Below are positions 9,022 through 19,125 of a stretch of DNA of 64,000 bases, piece by piece. This stretch comes from Pseudomonadota bacterium (GTDB lineage Bacteria > Pseudomonadota > Gammaproteobacteria > Burkholderiales > Thiobacillaceae), in NCBI GenBank assembly GCA_021820845.1, contig JAKADC010000010.1:16214-80213 (forward strand). The letters are read 5' to 3'. Numbering within the stretch: position 1 is the stretch's first letter; the number at the start of each line of letters is the position of its first letter. The notes under the pieces are model-generated. The model had not been told where the DNA came from, did not search any database, and worked only from the letters and a program-made list of their open reading frames with translations. The translations under genes and the position numbers were made by a program.

Positions 9022-9081
9022 CGCCTCCCCCCTCCCGTAGAATGTGCCATTCTCATGGAAAGCGGACAGGGAATCGAGACC

Positions 9082-10260
9082 GTGTCGCTGGCACACAAAA
9101 AAATCATTCTCGGCGTGACCGGCGGGATCGCGGCCTACAAGGCAGCCGAGCTGTGCCGGCTGCTGGTCAAGGCCGGCGCGATTGTGCACGTGGCGATGAC
9201 GGACGCCGCCCAGCAGTTCGTGACTCCGCTCACCTTCCAGGCTCTGTCCGGGCGGCCGGTACTGACCTCGCTGTGGGACGCCGCGAGCGGTGACGGCATG
9301 GCGCACATCCACCTGTCGCGCGACGCCGACCTGATCCTGGTCGCGCCGGCCTCGGCCGATTTCCTGGCCAGGCTCGCGCACGGCCGCGCCGACGACCTGT
9401 TGGCGACGCTGTGCCTCGCGCGCGCCTGCAAGCTCGCCGTGGCCCCTGCGATGAACCGCGAAATGTGGGCGGCGGCGGCGACCGCACGCAATCTCGAACA
9501 ATTGCGGGCGGATGGCGTGGACGTGCTGGGGCCGGCAGCGGGCGAGCAGGCCTGCGGTGAAACCGGCCTCGGCCGGATGCTGGAACCGGCCGAGATTCTC
9601 GCCGCGCTCCCGGGCTTGCTGGGTGCCGGACCGCTCGCCGGCCGGCGGGTGCTGGTGACGGCCGGCCCCACTTTCGAGGCAATCGATCCCGTGCGCGGGC
9701 TGACCAACCGGAGTTCGGGCAAGATGGGCTACGCGATCGCGCAGGCGGCTGCGGAAGCCGGCGCCACCGTGTGCCTGGTGTCGGGCCCGACCTGCCTCGC
9801 CGTGCCCCCAGGCGTCCGCCGCGTCGATGTGGAAAGCGCGGCCGACATGCGCGACGCCGTCCTGCGCGAATTGCCAAGCGAGGTGTTCATCGCGGTGGCG
9901 GCGGTGGCCGACTACCGGCCGGATGCGGCCGCGGCGCAGAAAATCAAGAAAAGCGAAGCCGGGCTTACCCTGAATCTCGTCGCCAACCCCGACATCCTGG
10001 CCGAGGTTGCCGCGTTGCCCGAGCCGCCGTTCAGCGTGGGCTTCGCCGCCGAAACCGAGCAGCTCGCCGCGCACGCCGAAGCCAAGCGTCTGAAGAAAAA
10101 GCTGCCGCTCCTGGTCGGCAATCTGGCACAGGACACCTTGGGGCGGGACAGCGCCGAACTCGTGCTGTTCGACGAGCGCGGCTCGCATCCGCTCGCGCGC
10201 GCGGACAAGCTCACCCAGGCGCGCCGCCTGATCCGCCACCTTGCCACCCTGCTCAACTGA
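9082..10260 (+). CDS. coaBC: Bifunctional phosphopantothenoylcysteine decarboxylase / phosphopantothenate-cysteine ligase
   Basis: Catalyses two consecutive steps of coenzyme A synthesis. The N-terminal flavoprotein CoaC domain begins [13 protein letters not shown] and contains the active-site region PAMNREMW and HGRADD; the C-terminal CoaB domain begins [33 protein letters not shown] and has the AVADYRP and KIKK motifs. About 392 aa, normal for the family. I prefer the GTG at 9082 ([15 protein letters not shown]), with GGGA at 9069-9072 upstream; an in-frame ATG at 9055 would add nine residues but sits very close to a TAGAAT box (9037-9042). It is followed by dut, the common coaBC-dut order. 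Confidence 0.95.
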   Translation: MSLAHKKIILGVTGGIAAYKAAELCRLLVKAGAIVHVAMTDAAQQFVTPLTFQALSGRPVLTSLWDAASGDGMAHIHLSRDADLILVAPASADFLARLAHGRADDLLATLCLARACKLAVAPAMNREMWAAAATARNLEQLRADGVDVLGPAAGEQACGETGLGRMLEPAEILAALPGLLGAGPLAGRRVLVTAGPTFEAIDPVRGLTNRSSGKMGYAIAQAAAEAGATVCLVSGPTCLAVPPGVRRVDVESAADMRDAVLRELPSEVFIAVAAVADYRPDAAAAQKIKKSEAGLTLNLVANPDILAEVAALPEPPFSVGFAAETEQLAAHAEAKRLKKKLPLLVGNLAQDTLGRDSAELVLFDERGSHPLARADKLTQARRLIRHLATLLN

Positions 10261-10276
10261 CGAAATCCCGACGAAT

Positions 10277-10723
10277 ATGAAGATGGATGTGAAGATTCTC
10301 GACGCCCGCCTGCGCGAGCAGCTGCCGCAATACGCCACTGCAGGCTCCGCCGGCCTCGATCTGCGCGCGTGCATCGACGGCCCCGTCGAACTGGCACCAG
10401 GGGAAACGCGCCTCATCCCGACCGGGATCGCGATCCATCTTGCGGACCCGGGCTATGCCGCCTTGATCCTGCCGCGCTCCGGCCTTGGCCACAAGCACGG
10501 CATCGTGCTGGGCAATCTGGTCGGACTGATCGACTCCGATTATCAGGGCCAGCTCATGGTTTCCGCGTGGAACCGTAGCCAGCAGGCGTTCGAGCTGGCG
10601 CCGATGGAGCGGCTGGCGCAGCTCGTCATCGTCCCGGTGGCGCAGGCCGTATTCAACGTGGTCGACGAATTTGAAGGCAGCGCGCGCGGCGAGGGCGGAT
10701 TCGGAAGCACGGGGCGGCAGTAG
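10277..10723 (+). CDS. dut: dUTP diphosphatase (dUTPase)
   Basis: Hydrolyses dUTP to dUMP and pyrophosphate, limiting uracil incorporation and supplying thymidylate synthesis. The five trimeric-dUTPase motifs are visible: [40 protein letters not shown] and the C-terminal [11 protein letters not shown]. 148 aa from the ATG at 10277, which gives the usual [12 protein letters not shown] start; an upstream in-frame start at 10241 inside coaBC is unlikely. It lies 16 bases after coaBC and is followed by a strong terminator. Confidence 0.96.
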   Translation: MKMDVKILDARLREQLPQYATAGSAGLDLRACIDGPVELAPGETRLIPTGIAIHLADPGYAALILPRSGLGHKHGIVLGNLVGLIDSDYQGQLMVSAWNRSQQAFELAPMERLAQLVIVPVAQAVFNVVDEFEGSARGEGGFGSTGRQ

Positions 10724-10752
10724 CGCCGAACGCTTCACATTGGACCACCAAC

Positions 10753-10790
10753 CGCGCCCGGCAGGCCTGTCTGCCGGGCGCGTCCGTTTT
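10753..10790 (+). terminator. Intrinsic terminator after dut
   Basis: A perfect 12-base stem (CGCGCCCGGCAG at 10753-10764, loop GCCTGT, CTGCCGGGCGCG at 10771-10782) followed by TCCGTTTT. It ends the coaBC-dut unit. Confidence 0.85.
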
Positions 10791-10900
10791 AGGGCATGGA
10801 ATTTGCTGAGCGAAGATCAGGTCGACGGCGGCCTGACGCGTGGGCGCCGCCGTTGCGGACAAACATATACCAAGAGGTTGGAGACCCGGCTGCCGCAATC

Positions 10901-12334
10901 ATGCCCCATATGTCCATATCGCGGTTTGGCTTCGCCCTCGCCGCAGCCCTGGTGCTGCAGGCAGGCCTCGTCACGTCCGCCGTCTATCTGACGCGCCACG
11001 TCGACGAGGCCGCGCCGCAAGAACTGGGCAAGCCGGTGATGGCGGCGCAGATCGAATTCCTCGCCGACGCCGTGAAGCGCAACGCAGCCAGAATCGCCGC
11101 GCACCCGCAGACGCTGGCGTGTTTCGTCAGCGGCGCGCCGGGCATTTGCCAGGCGCAGGCCGCCAACCTGCAGGCGCTGAACCAGGACGCCACCGTATTG
11201 TTCGTCACCGAGGGCCAGCGGCAGCTGCTGCCGGGTTTCCTGCCGGGCGACACACGTCTCCTGCTGGCCAGCGCCGGGCATGGCAGCGGGGCGGCGGCCG
11301 CCTTCACCCTTTCGATGTCGCACCCGGTGACCGACGCCGGCGGCCGGCGGCTCGGCGATGTCATCGTGGAGCAGAGCGTGCCGCAGTTGCAGGCGCTGTT
11401 CGATACCTTGCCGCTGCCGAATGACGCCGCCTATGCCGAACTGCAGCAGGGCGCACCCGGCGACATCACCGTCCTGATGCGGCGCGGCAACCAGGCGATC
11501 AAGCGCGGCACGCGCCCGGCCCTGATTGCGCTCGCCGGCACGCCGTGGCGAATCGCGGTGTGGCGTCCGGTCGTCCCGGTCGCGGAACGCCTCGCGCCCT
11601 ACGTGCTCGGCTGGCTGGCGGCGAGCCTCGTCGTCGCCGTTCTGGTCGCTGCGACGACGCTGGCGGTGCGCAACCGCGTCGCCGACAACCTGCGCACGCT
11701 GGTCAAGCTGGTCAACGACCTGCGCCAGCAGCGTTTGCGCGCCGACTACCCGGTGAGCCTGAGCGAATTCCAGGCGCCGCTCGATACCATGCTCAAACTC
11801 GGCAGGGTCATGCTCGGCAAGCAGAAGGAGGTCACCTCGGCGGCGCGTCTCGACCACCTGTCCAAGGTCAACAACCGACGAAGCTTCGACGAGAAGCAGA
11901 AGGAACTGTTCGCCACCCTGAAGGACGGCTGGACGCACAGCCTGCTGATTCTCGACATCGACAACTTCAAGCAGGTCAACGACACCTTCGGTCACGAGGC
12001 GGGCGACCAGTTCATCGTCAAGTTCGGCAACACGCTGAAAACCTGCCTGCGCAGCAGCGACTTCATCGCCCGGCTGGGCGGCGACGAGTTCTGCGTGCTG
12101 TTTCCATACACGCCGCTCGATCGCGCACGCGAACTTGCGAGGCGCCTGCGCGAGAACATGCCGGAAAGCGTCGAGCTCATCCCCGGGGTGACGCAGAAAC
12201 TGTGCTGGAGCGGCGGCATGTCCGAGTTCAGCCGCGAGGATCGCGAGGAAAACGAGGCCTTGGCGCGTGCCGATGCCGCGCTCCTGGAAGCCAAGCGCGA
12301 CGGCCGCAACACCACCCGGATCAGGGCCGCGTGA
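10901..12334 (+). CDS. Membrane-bound diguanylate cyclase (GGDEF)
   Basis: Predicted sensor that makes cyclic di-GMP. From the ATG at 10901 it has 477 aa: one N-terminal membrane segment (residues 8-25), a periplasmic domain of about 220 residues, a second membrane segment (YVLGWLAASLVVAVLVAAT), a short linker and a GGDEF domain. The active-site motif is GGDEF at residues 393-397 and an RSSD inhibitory-site motif (RxxD) sits five residues before it, so both activity and product inhibition are expected. LDIDNFKQVNDTFGH is also intact. A second ATG at 10910 and an upstream one at 10796 are possible starts. Its 3' end overlaps the convergent lnt gene by 14 bases. Confidence 0.9.
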   Translation: MPHMSISRFGFALAAALVLQAGLVTSAVYLTRHVDEAAPQELGKPVMAAQIEFLADAVKRNAARIAAHPQTLACFVSGAPGICQAQAANLQALNQDATVLFVTEGQRQLLPGFLPGDTRLLLASAGHGSGAAAAFTLSMSHPVTDAGGRRLGDVIVEQSVPQLQALFDTLPLPNDAAYAELQQGAPGDITVLMRRGNQAIKRGTRPALIALAGTPWRIAVWRPVVPVAERLAPYVLGWLAASLVVAVLVAATTLAVRNRVADNLRTLVKLVNDLRQQRLRADYPVSLSEFQAPLDTMLKLGRVMLGKQKEVTSAARLDHLSKVNNRRSFDEKQKELFATLKDGWTHSLLILDIDNFKQVNDTFGHEAGDQFIVKFGNTLKTCLRSSDFIARLGGDEFCVLFPYTPLDRARELARRLRENMPESVELIPGVTQKLCWSGGMSEFSREDREENEALARADAALLEAKRDGRNTTRIRAA

Positions 12335-13850
12335 GTATCGCTGCCAGCAGGACGATCCCCAGCATCCCCCACAGCATCAGCACCGGCGTGTCGCCCCAGC
12401 GGACATAAGGTGTGCTCCCCGTGTAGCCCTGAATTTCGCCCGACAGGCTGCCGGCGGTGAAGAGCGGCAGGCTGGCGAGCACGCGGCCTTTCGTGTCGAT
12501 GATTGCCGTGAGGCCCGTGTTGGTCGCGCGCAGCATCATGCGTCCGGCTTCCAGCGCGCGCATTTGCGACATCTGCGCGTGCTGCCAGGGCGCCAGCGAA
12601 TCGCCGAACCACGCCAGATTGCTGACGTTGACCAGCATGCTCGCCTCCGGCAACTGGCGGATGATTTCCTCGCCGAACGCGTCCTCGTAGCAAATGTCGG
12701 CCGCGACCCGCTGCCCCCCGATGGCGAGCGGCCGTTGATCGACCCCGCCGCGCGCGAAATCCGAGAGCGGGATGTGCAGCACCTCGATGACCCAGCCCCA
12801 TAGCCGCTTGAGGGGGATGTATTCGCCGAACGGCACCAGGTGCACCTTGCTGTAGCGCTGTCCGGGCGAGCGGCCGAAACTGACGACGCTGTTGTAGTAG
12901 GCGCCGTCGAGCGAGCCGGTCGGCAGGCCGGCGAGCACGTCGCCGCCGTTTCGATGCCCGAGTGCGATCAGGAACTCGCGATACTCGGGGGGAAGACCGG
13001 ACTCGAAGAGCGGCAGCGCCGTCTCCGGCAGCACGATCAATTGCGCCGGCGAGGCCGCGGCCATGCGCGCGTAGGTTTCCAGCGTGGCGCGCGCCTTCCC
13101 GGGCTGCCACTTCATGTCCTGCGGGATGTTGCCTTGCAGCAAGGCCACCGAGGTCGGCGCGCCGTCCGGCTTCGTCCACGCGATGCCGCCCAGGACCTGG
13201 CCGCCGACGCCGATCGCCGCAATTGCCGCGGCGGTCCAGAGGCGCGTCGTCAGGGGCCTGCGTCGTGCCGCGCCCCACGCCAGCAGGCCCGCGCTCATCG
13301 CCAGCAGAAACGAGACGCCGTACACGCCCACGATCGGCGCATAGCCCGCGAGCGGGCCGGCGGGCACCTGCGAGTAGCCCAGGACGAGCCAGGGAAAGCC
13401 GGTGAAAATCCAGCCGCGGCTCCATTCCGTGACGCTCCATGCGAGCGGGAGGAGCAGCACGAGCTGCAACGCGGGAGCGATGCGCTGGCGTGCCTCGACG
13501 TATCCCTGCAGCGCGCCGGCCATTGCCGGAAACAGCGCGAGGAACGCGCAGAACAGGAAGGTCGCGAGCGCGGCGAGCCAGACGGACATGCCGCCGTAGA
13601 CCCAAAGGCTGACGAACACCCAGCTCACGCCGGCCAGGAAGAATCCGAGTCCCCAGGCGAGACCGGTCAGAAAGCCGGACCGTGCCGAGCCTGCGTGCGA
13701 CAGCTGGCCGAACAGCAAGGCCAGGCTCAGCACCGGCAGGGGCCATAGCCCGACCGGTGCGAACCCCGCGACCGCCGCGGCACCCGCGACGAGGCTGAGA
13801 AGCAGCGATGGGAAGGACGCGCGGCGCATGGCGGAACGCTTATCCGCCAT
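12321..13850 (-). CDS. lnt: Apolipoprotein N-acyltransferase
   Basis: Adds the third acyl chain to the N-terminal cysteine of lipoproteins in the inner membrane, before Lol sorting. 509 aa: six or more hydrophobic N-terminal segments, then a nitrilase-like domain whose catalytic triad is visible as Glu276 (LPETALP), Lys335 (SKVHLVPFGEYIP) and Cys387 (CYEDAFGEE), close to the E. coli spacing, then a C-terminal membrane helix. It lies eight bases after pyrC' and is the last gene of the algH operon. Its coding region overlaps the end of the convergent GGDEF gene. Confidence 0.95.
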   Translation of the reverse strand: MADKRSAMRRASFPSLLLSLVAGAAAVAGFAPVGLWPLPVLSLALLFGQLSHAGSARSGFLTGLAWGLGFFLAGVSWVFVSLWVYGGMSVWLAALATFLFCAFLALFPAMAGALQGYVEARQRIAPALQLVLLLPLAWSVTEWSRGWIFTGFPWLVLGYSQVPAGPLAGYAPIVGVYGVSFLLAMSAGLLAWGAARRRPLTTRLWTAAAIAAIGVGGQVLGGIAWTKPDGAPTSVALLQGNIPQDMKWQPGKARATLETYARMAAASPAQLIVLPETALPLFESGLPPEYREFLIALGHRNGGDVLAGLPTGSLDGAYYNSVVSFGRSPGQRYSKVHLVPFGEYIPLKRLWGWVIEVLHIPLSDFARGGVDQRPLAIGGQRVAADICYEDAFGEEIIRQLPEASMLVNVSNLAWFGDSLAPWQHAQMSQMRALEAGRMMLRATNTGLTAIIDTKGRVLASLPLFTAGSLSGEIQGYTGSTPYVRWGDTPVLMLWGMLGIVLLAAILTRP

Positions 13851-13858
13851 ACACGCGA

Positions 13859-15139
13859 TCAGGGCGCCGCTTCAAAATCGATATGACCGTCGATGAGCGT
13901 GTAGCGTACGCGGCCCTGCATGGGACGATTGAGGAAGGGCGTGTTGTCGCCCTGGCTGGCGAGCGTCCTGGGCGTCACCACCCAGTCTGCGGCCTCGTCG
14001 AACACGCAGAGGTCGGCACCGCTGCCGACCGATAGGCTGCCGGCGGGTATCCCGAGGATCTGCGCGGGCTTGCGCGAAACCAGGTCGATCGCCTGCATGA
14101 GCGGCACGCCCATCTCGCGCGCCCACTTCAGCGTCAGCGGCAGCAGCAGTTCGACGCCCGAGGCGCCGGGTACCGATTCGCCGAAAGGGCGCTGCTTCTC
14201 ATCCTCGTCGACCGGCGTGTGATCGGAACACAGCGCGTCGATGGTGCCGTCGCGCAAGGCTTCACGGATCGCGTCGCGGTCGCGCAGGCTGCGCAGCGGC
14301 GGGACCAGATGCATGTGCGAGTCGAAGCCGATGAGGTCGTTTTCGGACAGGTGGACGTGGGTGCAGGCAACGTCGCACGTCACGGCCAGCCCCTGCGCCT
14401 TGGCGGCGCCGACCATCGCGATGCCGTCGCGCGTCGACAGGCGGGCGAGGTGGATGCGCGCGCCGGTTTCCTGCGCCAGCTGGAGAATCGTCGCGAGCGC
14501 CACTGTCTCGGCGAGCGCGGGAATGCCGGGAAGACCGAGACGTGCCGCGATGGCGCCGTCGTGCGCGACGCCGCCCTTCGCCAGCGACACGTCCTGCGGG
14601 CGCAGCCACAGGCAGAAGCCGAAGGTGGCGGCGTATTCCATCGCGCGCAGGAGGACGAGGGTGTCGGCGAGCGGCGCATCCGCCTGCGTGAAGGCGCGGC
14701 AGCCGGCCTCGGCAAGCTCGGCCATCTCGGTGAGCATCCTGCCTTCGAGCTTTTGCGTCAGCGCGCCCACGGGATAGACGCGCGGTCCCGGCAGGTTCCG
14801 CGCGCGGAATTTCAGCATCTCGACGAGTCCGGGCTCGTCGAGCGGCGGATCGGTGTCGGGGGGGCAGGCGAGCGAAGTGATCCCGCCGGCGGCGGCGGCG
14901 AGCATTTCCGATTCGAGCGTCGCCTTGTATTCGAAGCCGGGTTCACGTAGCCGCACGGAGAGGTCGACCAGGCCCGGGCAGACGATGAGGCCGCTGGCGT
15001 CGATGGTGCGATTGGCGTGGAAGTCGGCGGGCGCGTGGCCGTTCCCGACGATCTTGCCGGCGGCGATGTAGACGTCGGCGACTTCGTCGCGCACGTTCGT
15101 CGGGTCGATCACCCGTCCATTCTTAATATGGATCTTCAT
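13859..15139 (-). CDS. pyrC': Dihydroorotase-like protein, probably non-catalytic (PyrC')
   Basis: A 426-residue member of the class I dihydroorotase/amidohydrolase family. The metal-binding HxH that normally follows the first strand (DxHxHLREPG) is replaced here by Ser61-Val62-Arg63 ([11 protein letters not shown]), so two zinc ligands are missing; the later SDHTPVDE motif is kept. This is the pattern described for the inactive PyrC' partner of aspartate carbamoyltransferase in Pseudomonas, where PyrC' holds the PyrB dodecamer together. It overlaps pyrB by ATGA, which supports the same structural role. If so, a catalytic dihydroorotase must be encoded elsewhere in the genome. Confidence 0.88.
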   Translation of the reverse strand: MKIHIKNGRVIDPTNVRDEVADVYIAAGKIVGNGHAPADFHANRTIDASGLIVCPGLVDLSVRLREPGFEYKATLESEMLAAAAGGITSLACPPDTDPPLDEPGLVEMLKFRARNLPGPRVYPVGALTQKLEGRMLTEMAELAEAGCRAFTQADAPLADTLVLLRAMEYAATFGFCLWLRPQDVSLAKGGVAHDGAIAARLGLPGIPALAETVALATILQLAQETGARIHLARLSTRDGIAMVGAAKAQGLAVTCDVACTHVHLSENDLIGFDSHMHLVPPLRSLRDRDAIREALRDGTIDALCSDHTPVDEDEKQRPFGESVPGASGVELLLPLTLKWAREMGVPLMQAIDLVSRKPAQILGIPAGSLSVGSGADLCVFDEAADWVVTPRTLASQGDNTPFLNRPMQGRVRYTLIDGHIDFEAAP

Positions 15140-16089
15140 GCGTTCCCCGTCCCTGCGAGCATGGCCATCACCGCCATGCGCACCGCGATGCCATAGGTGA
15201 CCTGCGGCAGGATCACCGACTGCGGGCCGTCAGCCACTTCGGATGCGATTTCGACGCCGCGGTTCATCGGGCCGGGGTGCATCACGATCGCGTCGGGTTT
15301 GGCCAACGCGAGTTTTTCCGGCGTCAGGCCGAAGAACTTGAAGTATTCCTGCGCGCTCGGCAGGCGCGCGCCCTTCATGCGCTCGTTCTGCAGACGCAGC
15401 ATGATGACGACGTCGCAGCCGGCGAGACCGGCTTCCATGTCGTGGAAGACCTTGACGCCCATCTGTTCGACGCCCTGCGGCAGCAGGGTCTTGGGGCCGA
15501 TGACGCGCACTTCCGGTACCCCGAGCGTGGTCAGCGCGTGGATCTGCGAGCGCGCGACGCGCGAATGCAGCACGTCGCCGACGATGGCGACGGTCAGGTT
15601 GTGGAACTCGCCCTTGTAGCGGCGGATGGTGAACATGTCCAGCAGGCCCTGGGTGGGATGGGCGTGGCGGCCGTCGCCCGCGTTCACCACCGAGATGTGC
15701 GGCGCGACGTGGCGGGCGATGAAGTGCGCGGCGCCTGATTGCGCATGACGCATGATGAACATGTCGGCGTGCATCGCGGCGAGGTTGTCGACGGTGTCGA
15801 GGATCGCCTCGCCCTTGGTCTGGCTGGAGGTGGCGATGTTGAGGTTGACCACGTCGGCGGACAGGCGCTTGGCCGCGATCTCGAAGGTGGTGCGGGTGCG
15901 CGTCGACGGCTCGAAGAACAGGTTGAAGATGCTCTTCCCGCGCAGCAGCGGGACTTTCTTCACCTCGCGTTCGCCGACGTCCATGAAGGATTCGGCCGTG
16001 TCGAGGATCTGCAGGATGATGGCGCGCGGCAGACCGTCGAGCGTGAGCAGGTGCCGCAGCCTGCCGTCTTCGGTAAGTTGTAGGTTCAT
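15136..16089 (-). CDS. pyrB: Aspartate carbamoyltransferase catalytic subunit
   Basis: Condenses carbamoyl phosphate with aspartate in de novo pyrimidine synthesis. 317 aa, with the carbamoyl-phosphate loop [12 protein letters not shown] near residue 60, [13 protein letters not shown] near 138, the aspartate-binding LRLQNER region and [11 protein letters not shown] near the C-terminus. The ATG at 16089 overlaps the pyrR stop (ATGA) and gives a normal family start, so the longer open frame upstream is not used. No pyrI regulatory chain follows; instead pyrC' follows, as in the dodecameric PyrB-PyrC' enzymes. Confidence 0.97.
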   Translation of the reverse strand: MNLQLTEDGRLRHLLTLDGLPRAIILQILDTAESFMDVGEREVKKVPLLRGKSIFNLFFEPSTRTRTTFEIAAKRLSADVVNLNIATSSQTKGEAILDTVDNLAAMHADMFIMRHAQSGAAHFIARHVAPHISVVNAGDGRHAHPTQGLLDMFTIRRYKGEFHNLTVAIVGDVLHSRVARSQIHALTTLGVPEVRVIGPKTLLPQGVEQMGVKVFHDMEAGLAGCDVVIMLRLQNERMKGARLPSAQEYFKFFGLTPEKLALAKPDAIVMHPGPMNRGVEIASEVADGPQSVILPQVTYGIAVRMAVMAMLAGTGNA

Positions 16090-16580
16090 GCGAGGGTCAG
16101 GGTCAGATGGCCATCGTCGAGACGGGAAAGGTTGATGTTCTGGTGGGCGGGCACGGCCATCGTCAGGCCGGCGAAATCGGGGCGGATCGGCAGTTCGTGA
16201 CCACCGCGGTCGACCAGCACCGCGAGCCGGATCGACGCCGGGCGGCCGTAGTCGAACAGCTCGTTCATCGCCGCGCGCACGGTGCGCCCGGTATGCAGCA
16301 CGTCGTCGACGAGCAGGATGGCACGGCCCTCCAGGTCGAAGGGCAGGTTGGACGGCTTCACCTGCGGGTGCAGGCCGATGCGCGAAAAATCGTCGCGGTA
16401 GAACGAGATGTCGAGCGTTCCGAGCGGCGCGGCGCATTGCAGCAGCGCATGCAGCCGTTCGGCCACCCATACGCCGCCCGTATGGATGCCGACGATCAGC
16501 GTGTCGGGCGTGAGCGTGGGTGCGATGGCGTCGGCGAGCCGCGCGATGAGGGTATTGGCGTCAGGCAGAGAGGCGTGCAT
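16086..16580 (-). CDS. pyrR: Bifunctional pyr operon regulator / uracil phosphoribosyltransferase
   Basis: PyrR-family protein of 164 aa with the PRPP-binding motif [19 protein letters not shown] in the middle. In Bacillus PyrR binds pyr mRNA to cause attenuation and also has weak UPRTase activity; in proteobacteria the regulatory role is less sure. It sits directly upstream of pyrB (ATGA overlap) and overlaps the end of ruvX by 20 bases. I see no obvious PyrR-type anti-terminator in the operon, since there is no intergenic space for one. Confidence 0.93.
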   Translation of the reverse strand: MHASLPDANTLIARLADAIAPTLTPDTLIVGIHTGGVWVAERLHALLQCAAPLGTLDISFYRDDFSRIGLHPQVKPSNLPFDLEGRAILLVDDVLHTGRTVRAAMNELFDYGRPASIRLAVLVDRGGHELPIRPDFAGLTMAVPAHQNINLSRLDDGHLTLTLA

Positions 16581-16998
16581 CGAAGAACCCTTGCAAAATG
16601 AGTTGGGCGGCGACGGCGTCCGTCAGCGCCTTGTTTTTCTTGCCATGGATGCCGATCGCGTGGAGCTCGGATTCAGCTGCCGTGCTCGTATGGCGTTCGT
16701 CCACCAGAAAAACCGGGAGATTGAAGCGGGATTCTAATTTGCGCGCGAAGTTTTTGGCCACCCGGGTCATCGCGTGTTCGCTGCCGTCGGCGTGGGTGGG
16801 AAGGCCCAGGACCAGCAGGACCGGCTGCCATTCGGCGATGAGACGGGCGGCGGCGGCGAGCCGCTCCTCGGTCGAGCCGGCCTGAACGACGGTGAGGGGG
16901 TGCGCGATGCCGATCGACAGCTCGCCCGAGGCCACGCCGGTGCGCTTCAGGCCCAGGTCGAAGGCCAGCACCGTGCCGCGGGTCTCTCCCGGCTTCAA
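16561..16998 (-). CDS. ruvX: Holliday junction resolvase-like / pre-16S rRNA nuclease YqgF
   Basis: RNase H-fold nuclease of 145 aa. The first catalytic Asp is in [13 protein letters not shown], the middle acidic cluster in [12 protein letters not shown] and the last motif in [11 protein letters not shown]...DAVAAQLIL. YqgF is essential in E. coli and matures the 5' end of 16S rRNA. The ATG at 16998 overlaps the algH stop (ATGA). The algH-ruvX-pyrR-pyrB order is widespread in beta- and gammaproteobacteria. Confidence 0.95.
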   Translation of the reverse strand: MKPGETRGTVLAFDLGLKRTGVASGELSIGIAHPLTVVQAGSTEERLAAAARLIAEWQPVLLVLGLPTHADGSEHAMTRVAKNFARKLESRFNLPVFLVDERHTSTAAESELHAIGIHGKKNKALTDAVAAQLILQGFFDARLSA

Positions 16999-17552
16999 GC
17001 GTGCCCGGCTTCTTCGGACAGGCTGGCGAAGTCGATGCCCAGCAGCTTCATCGCGGCAGGCAGGCGCTCCTCCGGGGCCAGGTCGAATATCACCTGCGGA
17101 TCCGCCGCAACCGACAGCCAGGCATTCTGTTTGATTTCGTCCTCGAGCTGGCCGGCCGACCAGCCGGCGTAGCCGAGCGACACCATGAATTTTTCCGGTC
17201 CCGCCCCCTGGCTCACCGCTTCGAGCACGTCCTTCGAAGTGGTCAGGCTGACCGCATCGTTGACGGTGAGCGTGGAACTGAAGGTGAGCGGCGGCGTGTG
17301 CAGCACGAAGCCGCGTTCGGTCTGCACCGGGCCGCCGAAATACACGGCGGTGTGATGCAGGCGCTCGGGCAGCGACAGGCCGATCTGCTCGAACAGGGTC
17401 GACAGATCCAGATCGATCGGACGGTTGACGACGACACCCAGCGCACCCTGGTCGCTATGGTCGCATATGTAGGTCAGCGTGCCATTGAAATTGGGGTCGA
17501 CCATGCCCGGCATGGCGATCAGGAAATTGTGGGTGAGATTGACGGTATCCAT
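16995..17552 (-). CDS. algH: UPF0301/AlgH (YqgE) family protein
   Basis: Conserved protein of 185 aa, first gene of the six-gene operon. The start [17 protein letters not shown] and the motifs [10 protein letters not shown] and VYFGGPVQ are typical of the YqgE/AlgH family. Its molecular function is unknown; in Pseudomonas AlgH was linked to alginate regulation. The ATG at 17552 is chosen because the family begins here; the upstream part of the open frame overlaps the divergent photolyase gene. Confidence 0.92.
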   Translation of the reverse strand: MDTVNLTHNFLIAMPGMVDPNFNGTLTYICDHSDQGALGVVVNRPIDLDLSTLFEQIGLSLPERLHHTAVYFGGPVQTERGFVLHTPPLTFSSTLTVNDAVSLTTSKDVLEAVSQGAGPEKFMVSLGYAGWSAGQLEDEIKQNAWLSVAADPQVIFDLAPEERLPAAMKLLGIDFASLSEEAGHA

Positions 17553-17637
17553 GATTGCGTTCCCATTGTAATCTGCCCCGAAACACGCGGGCACCCCTTT
17601 TCGTGCCCTTCCTTCACTATAGCGGCCGCCACGCCCC

Positions 17638-19065
17638 ATGCCTCGATACGCCCGCGCCCTGGTCTGGTTTCGCCGCGACCTGCGCGATTTCGACCATGCC
17701 GCGCTCCACAGCGCGCTCGAGTCCGCCGGGCAGGTGGCCTGTGCGTTCGTATTCGATCGCGAGATCCTGGATGCGCTTCGCGATCGCACCGACCGGCGGG
17801 TCGAGTTCATCCAGCGTAGCGTCGTCGCCTTGCGGCGTGCGCTGGCGTCGCGCGGCGGCGGACTCGTCGTGCGCCACGGCGTTGCACGCGACGAGATCGT
17901 GCAGCTCGCAGCCCGGCTCGGGGTCGACGCCGTATTTTTCAATCACGACGACGATCCCTTCGCTCTGGCACGCGACGCTGCCGTGGAAACTGCCTTGCGC
18001 GCCCGCGGCATCGCGGTCCACCACGCCAAGGACAGCGTCATTCTTGAACGTGAGGAAGTGCTTACCTCCGCCGGCACGCCCTTCAGCGTCTTCACGCCCT
18101 ACAGGAACGCGTGGCTGAAAACGCTGACGCCGCATGAGCTCCGGCCGCACCCGATCGATCCGCACGCGGACAGGCTCGAGGCGCGCTCGAGCGCCATCCC
18201 GAGCCTCGGGGACCTGGGATTCGCGCCCGCGGGCCTCGACGACCTCAAGCTGATTCCCGGCATGGCGGGCGGGGCGCAGTTGTTCGAGGACTTCCTGCAG
18301 CGCATCGACCGCTATCACGAGACGCGCGACTTCCCCGCGCAGAAGGGCCCGTCCTACCTGTCGGTGCATCTTCGCTTCGGCACGGTTTCGGTCCGCCAGC
18401 TCGCCGCCGCTGCGTGGCAGGACGGCGGGCGCGGCGCGCAGGCCTGGCTGTCCGAGCTGATCTGGCGCGACTTCTATCACCAGATCCTGTGGCATCGCCC
18501 CGATCTCGCCTCCGGCCACGCGTTCAAGCCGCAATACGACGACCTGCCATGGCCGAATCCGCCCGGGCATTTCGAGGCATGGTGCGAGGCGCGCACCGGC
18601 TATCCGCTCGTCGACGCGGCGATGCGCCAGCTCGACGAGACCGGCTACATGCACAATCGCCTGCGCATGGTGACGGCCTCGTTTCTCACCAAGGACCTGC
18701 TGGTCGACTGGCGCCGCGGCGAAAAACATTTCGCCGACAGGCTGATCGATTTCGACCTCGCCGCCAACAGCGGCGGCTGGCAATGGGCAGCGTCGGTGGG
18801 GTGCGACGCCCAGCCGTGGTTTCGCATCTTCAATCCGGTCACCCAGTCGGAAAAGTTCGATCCCGAGGGACGCTTCATCCGCCGCTACATGCCGGAACTT
18901 GCACGCGTGCCGGACCGCTTCATCCACGCCCCGTGGACGATGCCGGCTGCCGAGCAGCAGCAGGCCCGCTGCCGCATCGGGCGCGACTATCCCGCGCCGA
19001 TCGTCGAATATGCCCTGCAGCGGCAGCGCGCGCTGGCGCTTTTCCGCGAGGCGGCTCGGCGCTGA
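17638..19065 (+). CDS. phrB: Deoxyribodipyrimidine photolyase
   Basis: Flavoprotein that repairs cyclobutane pyrimidine dimers with blue light. 475 aa: an N-terminal Rossmann-like antenna domain ([16 protein letters not shown]) and a C-terminal helical FAD domain with the signatures [36 protein letters not shown] and [20 protein letters not shown]. All sections of the class I CPD photolyase group are present. It is divergent from algH with an 85-base gap. Related cryptochromes have the same fold, but the Trp-rich active-site segment favours a true photolyase. Confidence 0.95.
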   Translation: MPRYARALVWFRRDLRDFDHAALHSALESAGQVACAFVFDREILDALRDRTDRRVEFIQRSVVALRRALASRGGGLVVRHGVARDEIVQLAARLGVDAVFFNHDDDPFALARDAAVETALRARGIAVHHAKDSVILEREEVLTSAGTPFSVFTPYRNAWLKTLTPHELRPHPIDPHADRLEARSSAIPSLGDLGFAPAGLDDLKLIPGMAGGAQLFEDFLQRIDRYHETRDFPAQKGPSYLSVHLRFGTVSVRQLAAAAWQDGGRGAQAWLSELIWRDFYHQILWHRPDLASGHAFKPQYDDLPWPNPPGHFEAWCEARTGYPLVDAAMRQLDETGYMHNRLRMVTASFLTKDLLVDWRRGEKHFADRLIDFDLAANSGGWQWAASVGCDAQPWFRIFNPVTQSEKFDPEGRFIRRYMPELARVPDRFIHAPWTMPAAEQQQARCRIGRDYPAPIVEYALQRQRALALFREAARR

Positions 19066-19125
19066 AGGCATGGGCTAAAGTGGCAAGGAGCGGCGCGCTC
19101 GCCGCGTTCCAGACAAGGAGTTTCC

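Noticed and set aside
8338..9054. N-terminal extension of coaBC in an open frame
   Set aside because: The stretch is the reverse strand of radC and has no family sequence; CoaBC starts at 9082 or 9055.
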